In this document: in pieces, positions 27,726 to 37,175 of the stretch
Position numbering within the stretch: the first letter of the stretch is position 1
Layout of the letters: each line of letters begins with the position of its first letter
Assembly (NCBI RefSeq): GCF_946886895.1
Contig: NZ_CAMPJO010000002.1
Span: 62,001 to 126,000 of the forward strand
Direction of reading: 5' to 3'
Source of the DNA: an uncultured Marinobacter sp.
GTDB taxonomy: Bacteria > Pseudomonadota > Gammaproteobacteria > Pseudomonadales > Oleiphilaceae
DNA length: 64,000 nucleotides
Notes under the pieces: generated by a model
The model's database searches: none
Seen by the model: only the letters and a program-made list of their open reading frames with translations
Told to the model about the DNA's origin: nothing
Program-made: the position numbers and the translations under genes

Positions 27726-27816
27726 TCGTAACCAGGCGCCGATGACAGATGTATCCCGGCGCCCGCGCGGGCGCATTGGCCCGCAGGCCGGCGCCGGAGG
27801 GGCGCCTGGGTTAGGC
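27726..27816. repeat. Nested GC-rich palindromic element between divergent genes
   Basis: An outer inverted repeat CCAGGCGCC (27732-27740) / GGCGCCTGG (27801-27809) encloses about 60 nt that includes a perfect 16-bp palindrome, GCGCCCGCGCGGGCGC (27759-27774), and a second GC hairpin around GGCCCGCAGGCCGGCGCC. With one bulged base the outer stem extends to TAACC/GGGTTA. It lies in the 203-base gap between the cyclase gene and the ABC1 kinase gene, just left of the kinase promoter. It resembles REP-type or folded single-strand elements; identity unknown. Confidence 0.6.
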
Positions 27817-27835
27817 CCGATGGCGAATGAGTCCG

Positions 27836-27841
27836 TATAAT
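27836..27841 (+). promoter_or_regulatory. Probable -10 element of the ABC1 kinase gene
   Basis: A consensus TATAAT lies 50 bp before the ATG at 27892. TTAGGC at 27811-27816 could serve as a poor -35 at 19 bp. If used, transcription would begin around 27848, which argues that the ATG at 27847 is not the normal start. Confidence 0.4.
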
Positions 27842-27891
27842 GGGGTATGCCGCCGAACTCGGTGAAATTTTCCGGTCCGAACAGGTTTTTC

Positions 27892-29331
27892 ATGCCATCC
27901 AGACGATCAAGAACGTCGGTCTCCCGTATCAAAACCGGTAGCTTTGAGCGCAGGTTAAGCCTGACCCGGGCCGGCCTGTTCGCGGGCACGCGTATGGCAT
28001 CCCATATGGCGACCAACTGGTTCAGCAGTCGTGAAAAGCGAGATGAGCGCCACCGTGCCATGTTGTCCAGCCAGGCCCGGTTCCTGGTGGATGAGCTGGG
28101 GCAGCTCAAGGGCAGCGTTGTCAAAATAGGCCAGGTTATGGCGCTGTATGGCGAACATTTCTTGCCGGCGGAAGTCACGGAGGCGCTCCATACCCTGGAG
28201 GATCAGACAGCGTCCCTGGCATGGCCGGCCATTGAGCGGGTGCTGCAATCGGAACTGGGGAGTGACCGGTTGGCGGAGCTGGTGATCGATCCCGAGCCCA
28301 TTGCCGCCGCCTCGCTGGGCCAGGTGCACCGGGCCCAGCGCGTCAGCGATGGCCTGGAGCTGGTGCTGAAGGTGCAATACCCGGGCGTGGCCGATGCGGT
28401 GGACAGCGATCTCAGTGCCGTGGCCCAGTTGCTGAAAGTGGCCCGGCTGGTGAGTTTCGGGCCGGAGTTCAATGACTGGCTCGAGGAGGTCCGGAATATG
28501 ATGCACCGGGAGGTGGACTACCGTCTGGAGGCCGAAACCACGGAAAAGTTCCGGCGGATGCTGGCTTCCGATCCGCGCTTCATCGTGCCGCGGGTGCTGC
28601 CGGAATATTCGTCCGCTCACGTCATTGCCTCCACCTACGAGCACGGCCACTCGGTGAGCGCTCCGGCGGTCAGGGCCCTGCCCCTGGAGCGCCGCAGTGC
28701 GCTGGGCGAGGCGGCCCTGGAACTGTTCTTCCGGGAACTGTTTGTCTGGGGTGAAATGCAGACCGACCCGAACTTTGGCAACTACCGTATCCGCATTGCC
28801 GGTGAGGAAGGTGAGGATCCCGACACCGACCGTATCGTGCTGCTGGATTTTGGCGCAGTGCAGTCCTACACGAATGCCTTTCTGGCACCGGTGATTCAGA
28901 TGATCCGTGCCTCCTACGAAAACGACCTGCATGCGGTGATCGAAGGTGGTGTGGAGCTGCGCTTCATGAGTCGCGAATGGCCGCAGGAGGTGCTGGAAAC
29001 CTTCGGCTCGGTGTGTATGTCGGTACTGGAGCCGCTGTCGGGCGACTCTGCTTCCTGGCCGGAATACGCAGTGAACAGCCAGGGCCAGTATCGCTGGAAG
29101 CAGAGTGACCTGCCGTCACGGGTGGCTAGGCAGGCTGCCCGCTCCGCGATCAGCCGCTACTTCCGGGTGCCACCCAAGGAGTTTGTGTTCCTGAACCGTA
29201 AGCTGATCGGGGTGTATACCTTTATTGCCGTGCTGCATTCGGAGTTCAACGGTGAGCCGTTGTTGAGGAAGTATCTCTACGGCGATGACACGCCCGATAC
29301 CTCCGCGACAAGCCAGAGCACAAAGGCATAA
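27892..29331 (+). CDS. ABC1/UbiB-family atypical kinase
   Basis: 479 residues of the AarF/ABC1 family. Motifs: 'KGSVVKIGQVMAL' (KxGQ), 'AAASLGQVHRA' (Ala-rich loop in place of a P-loop), 'LVLKVQYPGV', 'DPNFGNY' and 'LLDFGAVQSY' (the DFG-like motif). Members act in ubiquinone synthesis or isoprenoid lipid handling, but this one is not in a ubi operon. The ATG at 27892 has AACAGG upstream and lies after a TATAAT; an in-frame ATG at 27847 would put the start codon at the predicted transcription start. Its last 55 bases overlap the convergent yqaA-like gene. Confidence 0.88.
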   Translation: MPSRRSRTSVSRIKTGSFERRLSLTRAGLFAGTRMASHMATNWFSSREKRDERHRAMLSSQARFLVDELGQLKGSVVKIGQVMALYGEHFLPAEVTEALHTLEDQTASLAWPAIERVLQSELGSDRLAELVIDPEPIAAASLGQVHRAQRVSDGLELVLKVQYPGVADAVDSDLSAVAQLLKVARLVSFGPEFNDWLEEVRNMMHREVDYRLEAETTEKFRRMLASDPRFIVPRVLPEYSSAHVIASTYEHGHSVSAPAVRALPLERRSALGEAALELFFRELFVWGEMQTDPNFGNYRIRIAGEEGEDPDTDRIVLLDFGAVQSYTNAFLAPVIQMIRASYENDLHAVIEGGVELRFMSREWPQEVLETFGSVCMSVLEPLSGDSASWPEYAVNSQGQYRWKQSDLPSRVARQAARSAISRYFRVPPKEFVFLNRKLIGVYTFIAVLHSEFNGEPLLRKYLYGDDTPDTSATSQSTKA

Positions 29332-29714
29332 CGCAGGCCTTTGCCAATCGCGACCAGCACGATGAAGTTGAGCCACGGCACGCGCATGATGCCACCCACC
29401 AGGGTCAGCGCGTCGCCGCCCAGGGGCAGCCAGCCCAGCAACAGCGACCACTGCCCGAACCGGTTGAAGCGGTTCCGGGCCTTGTGAAGCTGCAGTTCCG
29501 TCACCGGAAACCAGCGTTTATCCTTAAAGCGATCCACTTGCCGGCCGATAACCCCATTAACAACGGAGCCCAGGGTATTGCCCAGGGTGGCCCAAAACCA
29601 TAGCCACAGGTGCGAATAGCCTTGGGTTACCAGGGTGCCCAGCAGAATTTCCGAATAGGCGGGCAGTATGGTGGCGGCGGCGAAAGCGGTCAGGAACAGC
29701 GTGAGGTAGGTCAC
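29277..29714 (-). CDS. YqaA-family membrane protein (SNARE-associated / DedA-like)
   Basis: About 145 residues with the YqaA pattern: '[22 protein letters not shown]', '[16 protein letters not shown]', '[30 protein letters not shown]', '[12 protein letters not shown]'. The GTG at 29714 has AAGGAG seven bases before it and gives the family length (E. coli YqaA about 142), so it is preferred to the ATG at 29777. The 3' end overlaps the ABC1 kinase gene by 55 bp on the other strand. Transport role suspected, not shown. Confidence 0.85.
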   Translation of the reverse strand: MTYLTLFLTAFAAATILPAYSEILLGTLVTQGYSHLWLWFWATLGNTLGSVVNGVIGRQVDRFKDKRWFPVTELQLHKARNRFNRFGQWSLLLGWLPLGGDALTLVGGIMRVPWLNFIVLVAIGKGLRYAFVLWLVAEVSGVSSP

Positions 29715-29780
29715 CCAGGACTCCTTGTTCCAGAATATGTGCGATATCCCATTCCCAACTCCCACAGGTTGCGTCACAGC

Positions 29781-31907
29781 ATGAAACAGTTATCCCTTCG
29801 CTTCAAACTTTATGCCCTGGTGGTTGCCCTGCTTCTGGTCATGGGAGTCAGTATTGTGGTGACTGCCCAGCTTTCCCTGGGGGATATGGAACACCGGCTA
29901 ACGGCGCAGACCCGGGATACGGTCAAGGGGATTGTCATGGATCAGCTCAGCGCCACTGCCGGCAAATACGGCGAGCTGGTCAGCGGCCAGTTCGCCACGG
30001 CCTTTCGCACGCCGGAAGTGGTTCGTAACGTGATTACGCGGAATATCCGGTCCGACAGTTCCGGGCGTATCAGCCGCAGTGCCCTGCAGGAAACCATTGG
30101 TGCAGTGCTGGCGGAACAGAAGGGGCTGAGCTCCCTGTATGCCCAGTTTGAGCCCGATGCCTACGATGGTCAGGATCGTTACTTTACCGGTGGGGTGGAA
30201 GACCACAGCAGTGATGAGGGTACCCTGGAGATTTATTACTACCGGGATCCCGAGGGCGAGGTTGTGTTCAGCCGTACGGAAGATCCGGCGACCAAGTACC
30301 TGGACCAGCGCAACGAATTCGGCATTCGCGAAGCCGAATGGTACCTCTGCTCCCGGGATACGCTGAAGCCCTGCATTATGGAGCCCTATGAATACGAAAT
30401 TGAGGAAGGCTATTCCGAGCTGATGACCAGCCTGGTGGTCCCGATTCTCGACGATGGCGCTTTCGCCGGCGTGGTGGGGGCGGACATCAACCTGTCCACG
30501 CTGCAGAAGACCATCGCCACGGTCAGCCAACAGTTGTTTGAGGGCCAGTCGCGGGTGACGCTGCTGAGCAAGAAGGGGCTGATCGCCGCCTCCAGTCACT
30601 ATCAGGAACATCTGGGCCGACCCTTACAGGAAGCGCTGCCGGATCTGGCGGATGAGCTGGCCGGTCTGCACCAGGGGGATCGTACGTTCGACAACGGCGA
30701 GACACTGGCGGTGTCCTACCCGGTCGACATCAATCTGCCGGACACCGAGTGGTCGTTGCTGATCGAGTTGCCCCGGGCGGCGGCGCTGGCCCAGGTGGCT
30801 GGCATTACCGGCATGTTGTCGGAGGAAGTCGCGGCCACGGCCACACGACAGACGGTGGTCGGAATCACGGTGGTGTTACTGGCGATTGCGGTGCTGGTGG
30901 TGCTGGTGCGTTCGGTGACCCGACCGCTGAACCAGATCCGCGACCGTATGCAGAATCTGGCCAGTGCCGAGGGAGACCTGACCCGGGAACTGACTATCGA
31001 TACCCACGCCGAGCTGATTGATCTGGCCGGTGGCTTCAATGCCTTCCTGGGACGCCTGCGGGAAATGATCAGTGATCTGAAAGGCGTCAACGCCCGGGTG
31101 CAGGAGCAGGCGACGGATGTCGGTCGCATTGCGGTTGAGACCGATGAGCAGACCGGGCGTCAGCAGCAGGACATCGACAGCGTGGTCACCGCCATGAATG
31201 AAATGTCCGCGGCGGCCGGGGAGGTTGCCGGGTTTGCCGGTGAGGCGGCCGAGAATGCCCGTATGGCCCAGGACGGTATTCGTTTTACCCAGGGTGCCCT
31301 GACCGCCGCCGTTGACGAAGTGGGTGCGGTGTCCAATGAGATGAATCAGGCCAGCACCGCCATCGGCCATGTCGCCAGTCGGAGCGAGGATATCAACCGT
31401 ATTCTCGATGTGATTCGTGGCGTTGCCGAGCAGACCAACCTGCTGGCGCTGAACGCGGCTATCGAGGCGGCCCGGGCGGGTGAGCAGGGCCGCGGCTTTG
31501 CCGTGGTTGCCGACGAGGTTCGCACGCTCGCCTCCCGTACCCGGCAATCCACGGATGAAATCAGCGAGATGATTGATGGCCTGAAGCAGGACGTCAACGG
31601 CGCGGTTTCCGTCATCCAGGCCGGTGTCGGCCGGGCCAATTCGGCGGTGGAAGGCACCCGGGAAGCCGATCATTCGCTGGCGACCGTGGTGGATCGCATC
31701 AGCACCATCGTCGAACATGTAACCCAGGTGGCCACGGCTGCCGAGGAGCAGAGTTCCGTCAGTGAGGAAATCAACCGCAACCTGACTCAGATCGGCGATG
31801 CGGCCAGCGATCTCCGGGAGCTGGCTCGCCGGGTCAAGGGCAGTGGCCAGACCCTGGATGGCCAGGTTCAGGTGCTGGAGCGGGAGCTGAGTCGTCTGAA
31901 AACCTGA
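29781..31907 (+). CDS. Methyl-accepting chemotaxis protein with periplasmic sensor
   Basis: 708 residues. Membrane helix 1 is at about 10-32; a long periplasmic region follows, probably dCache-like ('[20 protein letters not shown]'); helix 2 is near 358-377 ('[18 protein letters not shown]'); then a HAMP domain and a signalling coiled coil with the conserved tip beginning '[20 protein letters not shown]' near 552. The ligand is unknown. The ATG at 29781 is chosen because the signal-anchor sequence begins there. It stands alone, divergent from the yqaA-like gene. Confidence 0.93.
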   Translation: MKQLSLRFKLYALVVALLLVMGVSIVVTAQLSLGDMEHRLTAQTRDTVKGIVMDQLSATAGKYGELVSGQFATAFRTPEVVRNVITRNIRSDSSGRISRSALQETIGAVLAEQKGLSSLYAQFEPDAYDGQDRYFTGGVEDHSSDEGTLEIYYYRDPEGEVVFSRTEDPATKYLDQRNEFGIREAEWYLCSRDTLKPCIMEPYEYEIEEGYSELMTSLVVPILDDGAFAGVVGADINLSTLQKTIATVSQQLFEGQSRVTLLSKKGLIAASSHYQEHLGRPLQEALPDLADELAGLHQGDRTFDNGETLAVSYPVDINLPDTEWSLLIELPRAAALAQVAGITGMLSEEVAATATRQTVVGITVVLLAIAVLVVLVRSVTRPLNQIRDRMQNLASAEGDLTRELTIDTHAELIDLAGGFNAFLGRLREMISDLKGVNARVQEQATDVGRIAVETDEQTGRQQQDIDSVVTAMNEMSAAAGEVAGFAGEAAENARMAQDGIRFTQGALTAAVDEVGAVSNEMNQASTAIGHVASRSEDINRILDVIRGVAEQTNLLALNAAIEAARAGEQGRGFAVVADEVRTLASRTRQSTDEISEMIDGLKQDVNGAVSVIQAGVGRANSAVEGTREADHSLATVVDRISTIVEHVTQVATAAEEQSSVSEEINRNLTQIGDAASDLRELARRVKGSGQTLDGQVQVLERELSRLKT

Positions 31908-31989
31908 TCACCACGCTGTAAACACCATGGCCATGCCGACTGTTCCCGGTCAGACTATGGCCGTCATTCAAAGCTTCAATTTTCAATCA

Positions 31990-32004
31990 TGGCACGCCGT
32001 GCCA
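31990..32004. promoter_or_regulatory. Perfect 15-base palindrome upstream of the glutaredoxin gene
   Basis: TGGCACGCCGTGCCA is fully symmetrical around its central base and lies 67-81 bp before the glutaredoxin ATG, within the 163-base gap after the chemoreceptor gene. Likely a protein-binding site; there is no T-run to make it a terminator. Confidence 0.4.
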
Positions 32005-32070
32005 AGATTGGGACCATTCAACAACCCCCGTGTTCCGCCATCGGATAACACTGCTCTCGGGAGATTTTTT

Positions 32071-32313
32071 ATGGACCAGGTGACCATATACGGTCGTGCA
32101 AGTTGCGGATTCTGTCTGATGGCAAAGAATCTGTGTGAGACCAGAAACATTCCCTACCGCTGGATCGATATGATTGAGCAGAACATGAGCAAGCAGGACA
32201 TTGCGGCCAGAATCGGCCAGCCGGTGCATACCGTGCCGCAGATCCTTGTCGGCGACCGGTATGTCGGCGGGTTTGATCAGTTCCGCACTTACGTGCGTGA
32301 GCTCAAAGCCTGA
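32071..32313 (+). CDS. Glutaredoxin (GrxC-like)
   Basis: 80 residues. The redox motif is C12-G-F-C15 in 'GRASCGFCLMAKNL', and 'HTVPQILVGDRYVGGFDQF' holds the cis-Pro and glutathione-binding GGxD/GGF site. CGFC replaces the common CPYC. The ATG at 32071 follows GGGAG; upstream in-frame ATGs lack homology. Its end overlaps the convergent phosphofructokinase gene by 11 bp. Confidence 0.9.
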   Translation: MDQVTIYGRASCGFCLMAKNLCETRNIPYRWIDMIEQNMSKQDIAARIGQPVHTVPQILVGDRYVGGFDQFRTYVRELKA

Positions 32314-33565
32314 ATTCGGTCTTCAGCTTTTTCTCAACAAGTTGGTTTTTCAGCCTGGCCACCCGGGGCAGGCCGTTGTCGAAGGGCGGAAAGCTCTCCC
32401 CGTAAATCAGCGGCTCCAGATAATCGCGGCAATCCTGGGTAATGCCAAAGCCATCGTCCGTGATGTAGTGAATGGGCATCTTCTTTTCCTGATTGGCCAC
32501 CTCGCTGAGCGGGGCTTCTCCGATCTTCCAGCGGTAGGGTTTGGCCTGTTCCCGCACGATGGTCGGCATCAGGGCCTGCTTGCCGTCGATTGCCATTTCC
32601 ACGGCTGCCCGGCCAACGGCGTAGGCCTGTTCCACATCGGTGGCTGAGGCAATGTGCCGGGCGCTGCGCTGGAGGTAATCGGCGACCGCCCAGTGATATT
32701 TGTGACCCAGGGCCTGCCGGACCATGTTGGCCAGCGCCGGCGCAACGCCGCCCAGTTGGGTGTGGCCGAAAGCGTCCTTGGCGCCGGCGTCGGCGAGAAA
32801 GCGGCCGTCTTCGTACTGGGCGCCCTCCGAGGCCACCACCACGCAGTAGCCATACTCTTTCACGCAGTGATCGACCCGAGCCAGGAAGGTCTCCCGGTCA
32901 AACGGTATTTCCGGGAACAGGATAATGTGTGGGGGTTCGCCTTCACCCTGGCCGGCCAGGCCACCGGATGCCGCAATCCAACCTGCGTGGCGGCCCATCA
33001 CTTCAAGGATGAAGACCTTGGTGGAGGTTTCACACATGGATTTGATGTCCAGGCTGGCTTCCAGGGTGGAGGTGGCGATGTACTTGGCCACCGAGCCGAA
33101 CCCCGGGCAGCAGTCGGTAAAGGGCAGGTCATTGTCCACGGTCTTGGGAACGCCGATGCAGGTAATGGGGTAGCCCATCTTGTCGGCAATCTGCGAAACC
33201 TTGTAGGCGGTGTCCTGGGAATCCCCGCCGCCGTTGTAGAAGAAATAGCCGATATCGTGAGCCTGGAACACTTCAATCAGGCGCTCGTATTCGCGACGGT
33301 TCTCGGAAATGTTCTTCAGCTTGTGGCGGCAGGAGCCGAAGGCGCCCCCCGGGGTGTGGATCAGCGCCTGGATGGCGTCGTCGCTTTCATGGCTGGTATC
33401 GATCAGTTCCTCTTTCAGGGCCCCGATAATGCCATTGCGCCCGGCGTAGACCTTACCGATTTTGTCCGGGTGCTTGCGGGCGGTCTGGATCAGCCCGCAG
33501 GCGCTGGCGTTAATGACGGCGGTAACACCGCCGGACTGGGCGTAGAATGCGTTCTTGATGGCCAT
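32303..33565 (-). CDS. Pyrophosphate-type 6-phosphofructokinase
   Basis: 420 residues. 'YNGGGDSQDTA' places an Asp where ATP-dependent enzymes have Gly, and 'GVPKTVDNDL' carries the Lys and Asp of PPi-dependent enzymes; 'MGRHAGWIAASGGLA' completes the sugar-phosphate site. It probably runs reversibly with PPi and may serve gluconeogenesis. Chosen start: ATG 33565, with AGGAGG twelve bases upstream; the earlier in-frame ATG at 33616 has no family support. Confidence 0.88.
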   Translation of the reverse strand: MAIKNAFYAQSGGVTAVINASACGLIQTARKHPDKIGKVYAGRNGIIGALKEELIDTSHESDDAIQALIHTPGGAFGSCRHKLKNISENRREYERLIEVFQAHDIGYFFYNGGGDSQDTAYKVSQIADKMGYPITCIGVPKTVDNDLPFTDCCPGFGSVAKYIATSTLEASLDIKSMCETSTKVFILEVMGRHAGWIAASGGLAGQGEGEPPHIILFPEIPFDRETFLARVDHCVKEYGYCVVVASEGAQYEDGRFLADAGAKDAFGHTQLGGVAPALANMVRQALGHKYHWAVADYLQRSARHIASATDVEQAYAVGRAAVEMAIDGKQALMPTIVREQAKPYRWKIGEAPLSEVANQEKKMPIHYITDDGFGITQDCRDYLEPLIYGESFPPFDNGLPRVARLKNQLVEKKLKTEFRL

Positions 33566-33720
33566 CTCGGGCTGGAGCCTCCTGCTGGTTCGATAATGGC
33601 GCAGATGATACGCCAATCGCCGCCGATTTTCATGAGCAGCTTTGCGGATGGCCGGGCTCTTGACGGCCCGGGGCGGATACGGGAGGCTTGTCGGGTTTCA
33701 ATCAACAGAGCGGACGCCGA

Positions 33721-35118
33721 ATGCACATTCATATCCTGGGAATCTGCGGCACCTTTATGGGCAGCCTGGCGGTGCTGGCCCGAGAGCTGGGCCATACCGT
33801 AACCGGCTCCGATCAGGGCGTTTACCCGCCCATGAGCACCCAGTTGGAAGCCCAGGGCATTGGCCTTGTGGAAGGTTACCGCCCGGAGAATCTGGAGCCA
33901 AAGCCGGACCTGGTACTGATCGGCAACGCCATGTCCCGGGGCAATGCCGAGGTTGAGGCGGTTCTGAACCGCAACATCGATTACATGTCCGGCCCCGAAT
34001 GGCTGGCCCGCGAGGTGTTGCGTCATCGCTGGGTGCTGGCAGTGGCCGGAACCCACGGCAAAACCACCACCACCGCGATGCTGTTGTGGATTCTGGAGCA
34101 GGCCGGATTCGAACCGGGGTACCTGGTGGGTGGCGTGCCCAGGGATTTCCCGGTGTCGGCCCGCCTGGGGAATAGTGATTTTTTTGTTATTGAAGCCGAC
34201 GAGTACGACAGCGCCTTCTTTGACAAGCGCTCCAAGTTCATTCATTACCGGCCCCACACGCTGATCCTGAACAACCTGGAGTTCGACCACGCCGACATAT
34301 TCGACAATGTCGAGGCCATTGAGCGACAGGTCCATCATCTGGTCCGGACGGTGCCCTCCCAGGGGCTGATTATCCGGCCAGCGGTCGATACCCATCTGGA
34401 TAGCGCGCTCAACCTGGGCTGCTGGAGCCCGGTGCAGGATACCGCCATTGGCAGCGAAACCCCGCGCATGGCCGACTGGCGGGCGGAACTGCTGGCAGAC
34501 GATGGCAGTCGTTTCATGGTCGTCCATCATGAGCAGCCCGTGGCCACGGTGAGCTGGAGCCAGACCGGCCGGCACAACGTCCGTAATGCCCTGTCCGCCA
34601 TTGCGGCAGCCAGGCACGTTGGCGTGACGCCGGATCACGCGGTTGCGGCCCTGAGCCGGTTCTCTGGCGTCAAACGACGGATGGAGCTCCTGGCCGAAGT
34701 GGGGGGCGTGAAGGTGTACGATGACTTTGCCCATCACCCTACCGCCATCGCCACAACACTGGAGGGTTTGCGCCATCAGGTGGGTGAGGAGCCGATCCTG
34801 GCGCTGATTGAGCCCCGGTCCAATACCATGAGGCAGGGCGCTCACCAGCAAACCCTGCTGCCGAGCGCCGACGCTGCCGACCAGGTATTGTGGGCCAACC
34901 TTAATGAGCTGGACTGGCTACCTACCCTCGTGGCTGCCTGGCACGACGGCCACCCCGGCTCGGCCCGGCACCGTGTCGAATCCACCGTTCAGGCGCTGAT
35001 CGACGGCGTACTGGCGGAACTGCCCGGGCGTGGCCATATTGTGATCATGAGCAACGGCGGCTTCGGCGGCATTCATGGCAAGCTGATTGCCGAACTTGAG
35101 CGCAGGCAGACAACATGA
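33721..35118 (+). CDS. mpl: UDP-N-acetylmuramate:L-Ala-gamma-D-Glu-meso-DAP ligase Mpl
   Basis: Murein-recycling ligase that reattaches the released tripeptide to UDP-MurNAc. 465 residues. 'ILGICGTFMGSLAVLARELGHTVTGSD' is the N-terminal Mur domain, 'GTHGKTTTTAM' the ATP loop near residue 110, and 'DDFAHHPTAIATTL' the C-terminal signature. The stop overlaps the ubiX start (ATGA). Confidence 0.95.
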   Translation: MHIHILGICGTFMGSLAVLARELGHTVTGSDQGVYPPMSTQLEAQGIGLVEGYRPENLEPKPDLVLIGNAMSRGNAEVEAVLNRNIDYMSGPEWLAREVLRHRWVLAVAGTHGKTTTTAMLLWILEQAGFEPGYLVGGVPRDFPVSARLGNSDFFVIEADEYDSAFFDKRSKFIHYRPHTLILNNLEFDHADIFDNVEAIERQVHHLVRTVPSQGLIIRPAVDTHLDSALNLGCWSPVQDTAIGSETPRMADWRAELLADDGSRFMVVHHEQPVATVSWSQTGRHNVRNALSAIAAARHVGVTPDHAVAALSRFSGVKRRMELLAEVGGVKVYDDFAHHPTAIATTLEGLRHQVGEEPILALIEPRSNTMRQGAHQQTLLPSADAADQVLWANLNELDWLPTLVAAWHDGHPGSARHRVESTVQALIDGVLAELPGRGHIVIMSNGGFGGIHGKLIAELERRQTT

Positions 35119-35762
35119 CCGAAGACCACGGCACATCCCGCACCATCAATCTGGCGTTTACCGGGGCCTCCGGCGCCCAGTATGGGTTGCGGCTGTTGCA
35201 GTGCCTGGTGGCGGCGGGCTGTCAGGTGAATGTCATGGTCAGCAAGGCGGCCCAGGTGGTGATCGCCACGGAAACCGACCTGAAGCTGCCCGGCACGCCG
35301 CCGGCCATGATGGAAACCTTTACCGCCTATACCCGAGCGGAGCCCGGGCAGATTCGGGTATTCGGCCGCGAGGACTGGTTTGCACCGCCGGCCTCCGGGT
35401 CCGGGGAAAAGGCGCCGCTGGTGATCTGCCCCTGCAGTACCGGCACCCTCTCCGCGCTGGCCACCGGTGCCAGCAATAACCTGATCGAGCGGGCCGGGGA
35501 TGTGGCGCTGAAGGAGCGTCGGCCGCTGATCCTGGTGCCCCGGGAAGCACCGTTCTCGGAGGTGCACTTGCAGAACATGCTGACACTGACCCGCATGGGT
35601 GCGGTGATCCTGCCTGCCAGCCCGGGCTTCTATCACAAGCCGGAGTCGGTGCAGGACCTGGTGGACTTTATTGTCGCTCGTCTCCTTGACCATCTGGATA
35701 TTCCTCAGGACCTGATGCCCCGTTGGGGACAGGCCCGGGCGGAAGGCAAGCGCCCGGGCTGA
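35115..35762 (+). CDS. ubiX: Flavin prenyltransferase UbiX
   Basis: Makes prenylated FMN for the decarboxylase UbiD in ubiquinone synthesis. 215 residues with 'FTGASGAQYGLRLLQCL' at the N-terminus, 'PCSTGTLSALATGASNNLIERAGDVALKERRPLILVPREAPFSEVHL' in the middle and a C-terminal 'FIVARLLDHL'. Translationally coupled to mpl by a four-base overlap, the usual pair in Pseudomonadales-like genomes. Confidence 0.95.
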   Translation: MTEDHGTSRTINLAFTGASGAQYGLRLLQCLVAAGCQVNVMVSKAAQVVIATETDLKLPGTPPAMMETFTAYTRAEPGQIRVFGREDWFAPPASGSGEKAPLVICPCSTGTLSALATGASNNLIERAGDVALKERRPLILVPREAPFSEVHLQNMLTLTRMGAVILPASPGFYHKPESVQDLVDFIVARLLDHLDIPQDLMPRWGQARAEGKRPG

Positions 35763-35882
35763 TACCTCGCCGGCGATGGTTTTGGCCAGCCCGATTGATG
35801 GTTTTCATCATTGAGCAAAACCGGCCACACACCGAGACTTGGTGAATACCAATCACAACACAGGCATTCACCGAGGTTACCC

Positions 35883-37022
35883 ATGATTCCACGTACGCTT
35901 TTTGACGCCGATCTCGACGGCTTTCGCGATTCCGTCCGAAAATTCCTGGAGCAAGAGGCCGCGCCCTACCACGACCAGTGGGAGAAAGACGGTCAGGTCA
36001 GCCGGGAATTGTGGCTGAAGGCTGGTGAGTTGGGTTTCCTGTGCCCGACCATGCCGGAGGAATACGGCGGAGTCGGGGCGGATTTCCGTTACAGTGCTGT
36101 AGTAATGGAGGAAATTTCCCGGGCCGGGCTGTCTGGCATCGGCTGGGGTCTGCATTCCGATATCGTGGCCCCATACATCCTGAATTACGGCTCTGAAGAA
36201 CAGAAACAGCACTACCTGCCGAAGATGGCCTCTGGTGAAATGATTACCGCCATCGCCATGACCGAGCCCGGTGCCGGCTCTGATCTGCAGGGCGTCAAGA
36301 CCACCGCCGTCAAAACCGGCGATCACTACCTCCTGAATGGCTCAAAAACCTTTATCACCAATGGCCAGCTGGCGGATCTGGTGATCGTGGTTGCCAAAAC
36401 CGATCCGAAGGAAGGCGCCAAGGGCACCAGCCTGTTGCTGGTGGAAACCGCCTGGGAAGGATTCCAGAAGGGGCAGAACCTGAACAAGGTGGGGATGAAA
36501 GCCCAGGACACCTCCGAGTTGTTCTTCCAGGATGTGAAGGTTCCGGCAACGCACCTGCTGGGCTCCATGGAAGGGCAGGGGTTTTTCCAGTTGATGCAGG
36601 AACTGCCGGCCGAGCGCCTGCAGGTGGCACTGTCAGCGGTGGCCGCCGCCGAGGCGGCGTGGCAGTGGACACTGGATTACGTCAAGGAGCGCAAGGCCTT
36701 TGGCAAGCCGGTCATCGCCTTCCAGAATACCCGGTTCAAGCTGGCGGAGCTGAAAGCGGAGATCACCGCGGCGAGGGTGTTCACCGACCGGTGCCTGGAG
36801 CTGCACCTGGATAAAAAGCTGGATATTCCCACCGCTGCCATGCTCAAGCAGCTCACCACGGACCTGCAGTGTAAGGTCATGGATGAATGCGTTCAGCTCC
36901 ACGGGGGGTATGGCTACATGTGGGAGTATCCCATTGCCCGGGCCTGGGCGGATTCCCGGGTTCAGCGTATCTATGCGGGTACCAACGAAATCATGAAAGA
37001 AATCGTCGCCCGTTCGTTCTGA
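35883..37022 (+). CDS. Acyl-CoA dehydrogenase, IVD/LCAD-like
   Basis: 379 residues, FAD flavoprotein of beta-oxidation. 'AMTEPGAGSDLQGV' and 'YLLNGSKTFITNGQLADLVIV' are the substrate and FAD segments, and the end reads 'RIYAGTNEIMKEIVARSF'. The catalytic Glu of the MCAD type (IYEGT) is Ala here, whereas E244 in 'LPAERLQVA' occupies the base position of isovaleryl- and long-chain enzymes. The ATG at 35883 follows GAGG; an in-frame ATG at 35811 is unsupported. Substrate chain length is not known. Confidence 0.9.
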   Translation: MIPRTLFDADLDGFRDSVRKFLEQEAAPYHDQWEKDGQVSRELWLKAGELGFLCPTMPEEYGGVGADFRYSAVVMEEISRAGLSGIGWGLHSDIVAPYILNYGSEEQKQHYLPKMASGEMITAIAMTEPGAGSDLQGVKTTAVKTGDHYLLNGSKTFITNGQLADLVIVVAKTDPKEGAKGTSLLLVETAWEGFQKGQNLNKVGMKAQDTSELFFQDVKVPATHLLGSMEGQGFFQLMQELPAERLQVALSAVAAAEAAWQWTLDYVKERKAFGKPVIAFQNTRFKLAELKAEITAARVFTDRCLELHLDKKLDIPTAAMLKQLTTDLQCKVMDECVQLHGGYGYMWEYPIARAWADSRVQRIYAGTNEIMKEIVARSF

Positions 37023-37042
37023 ACCGGCATCCGGTGATTCGG

Positions 37043-37069
37043 CCCGCCCCCTGACCGAGGGGGGTGGGG
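37043..37069 (+). terminator. GC hairpin after the acyl-CoA dehydrogenase gene
   Basis: A CCCGCCCCCT / AGGGGGG-TGGG stem begins about 20 bp beyond the stop codon. The lack of a T-run makes it a weak terminator or an RNA-stabilising hairpin. Confidence 0.45.
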
Positions 37070-37175
37070 TGATCGGTTACCAAACTTTACAAATTGCCAA
37101 ACCTATCAAGGTCTCCTCTGGCGACATCCCCTAAAGTAGCGGCATAACCTCTGACAAGAATGAACGGCTGCTGCG

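Noticed and set aside
27726..27816. Integron attC site
   Set aside because: The right end GTTAGGC fits, but the left end reads TCGTAAC rather than RYYYAAC, and there is no integrase or cassette array.
31908..32070. Longer glutaredoxin start at 31927
   Set aside because: The 48 extra residues lack homology, whereas ATG 32071 has GGGAG and starts the thioredoxin fold.
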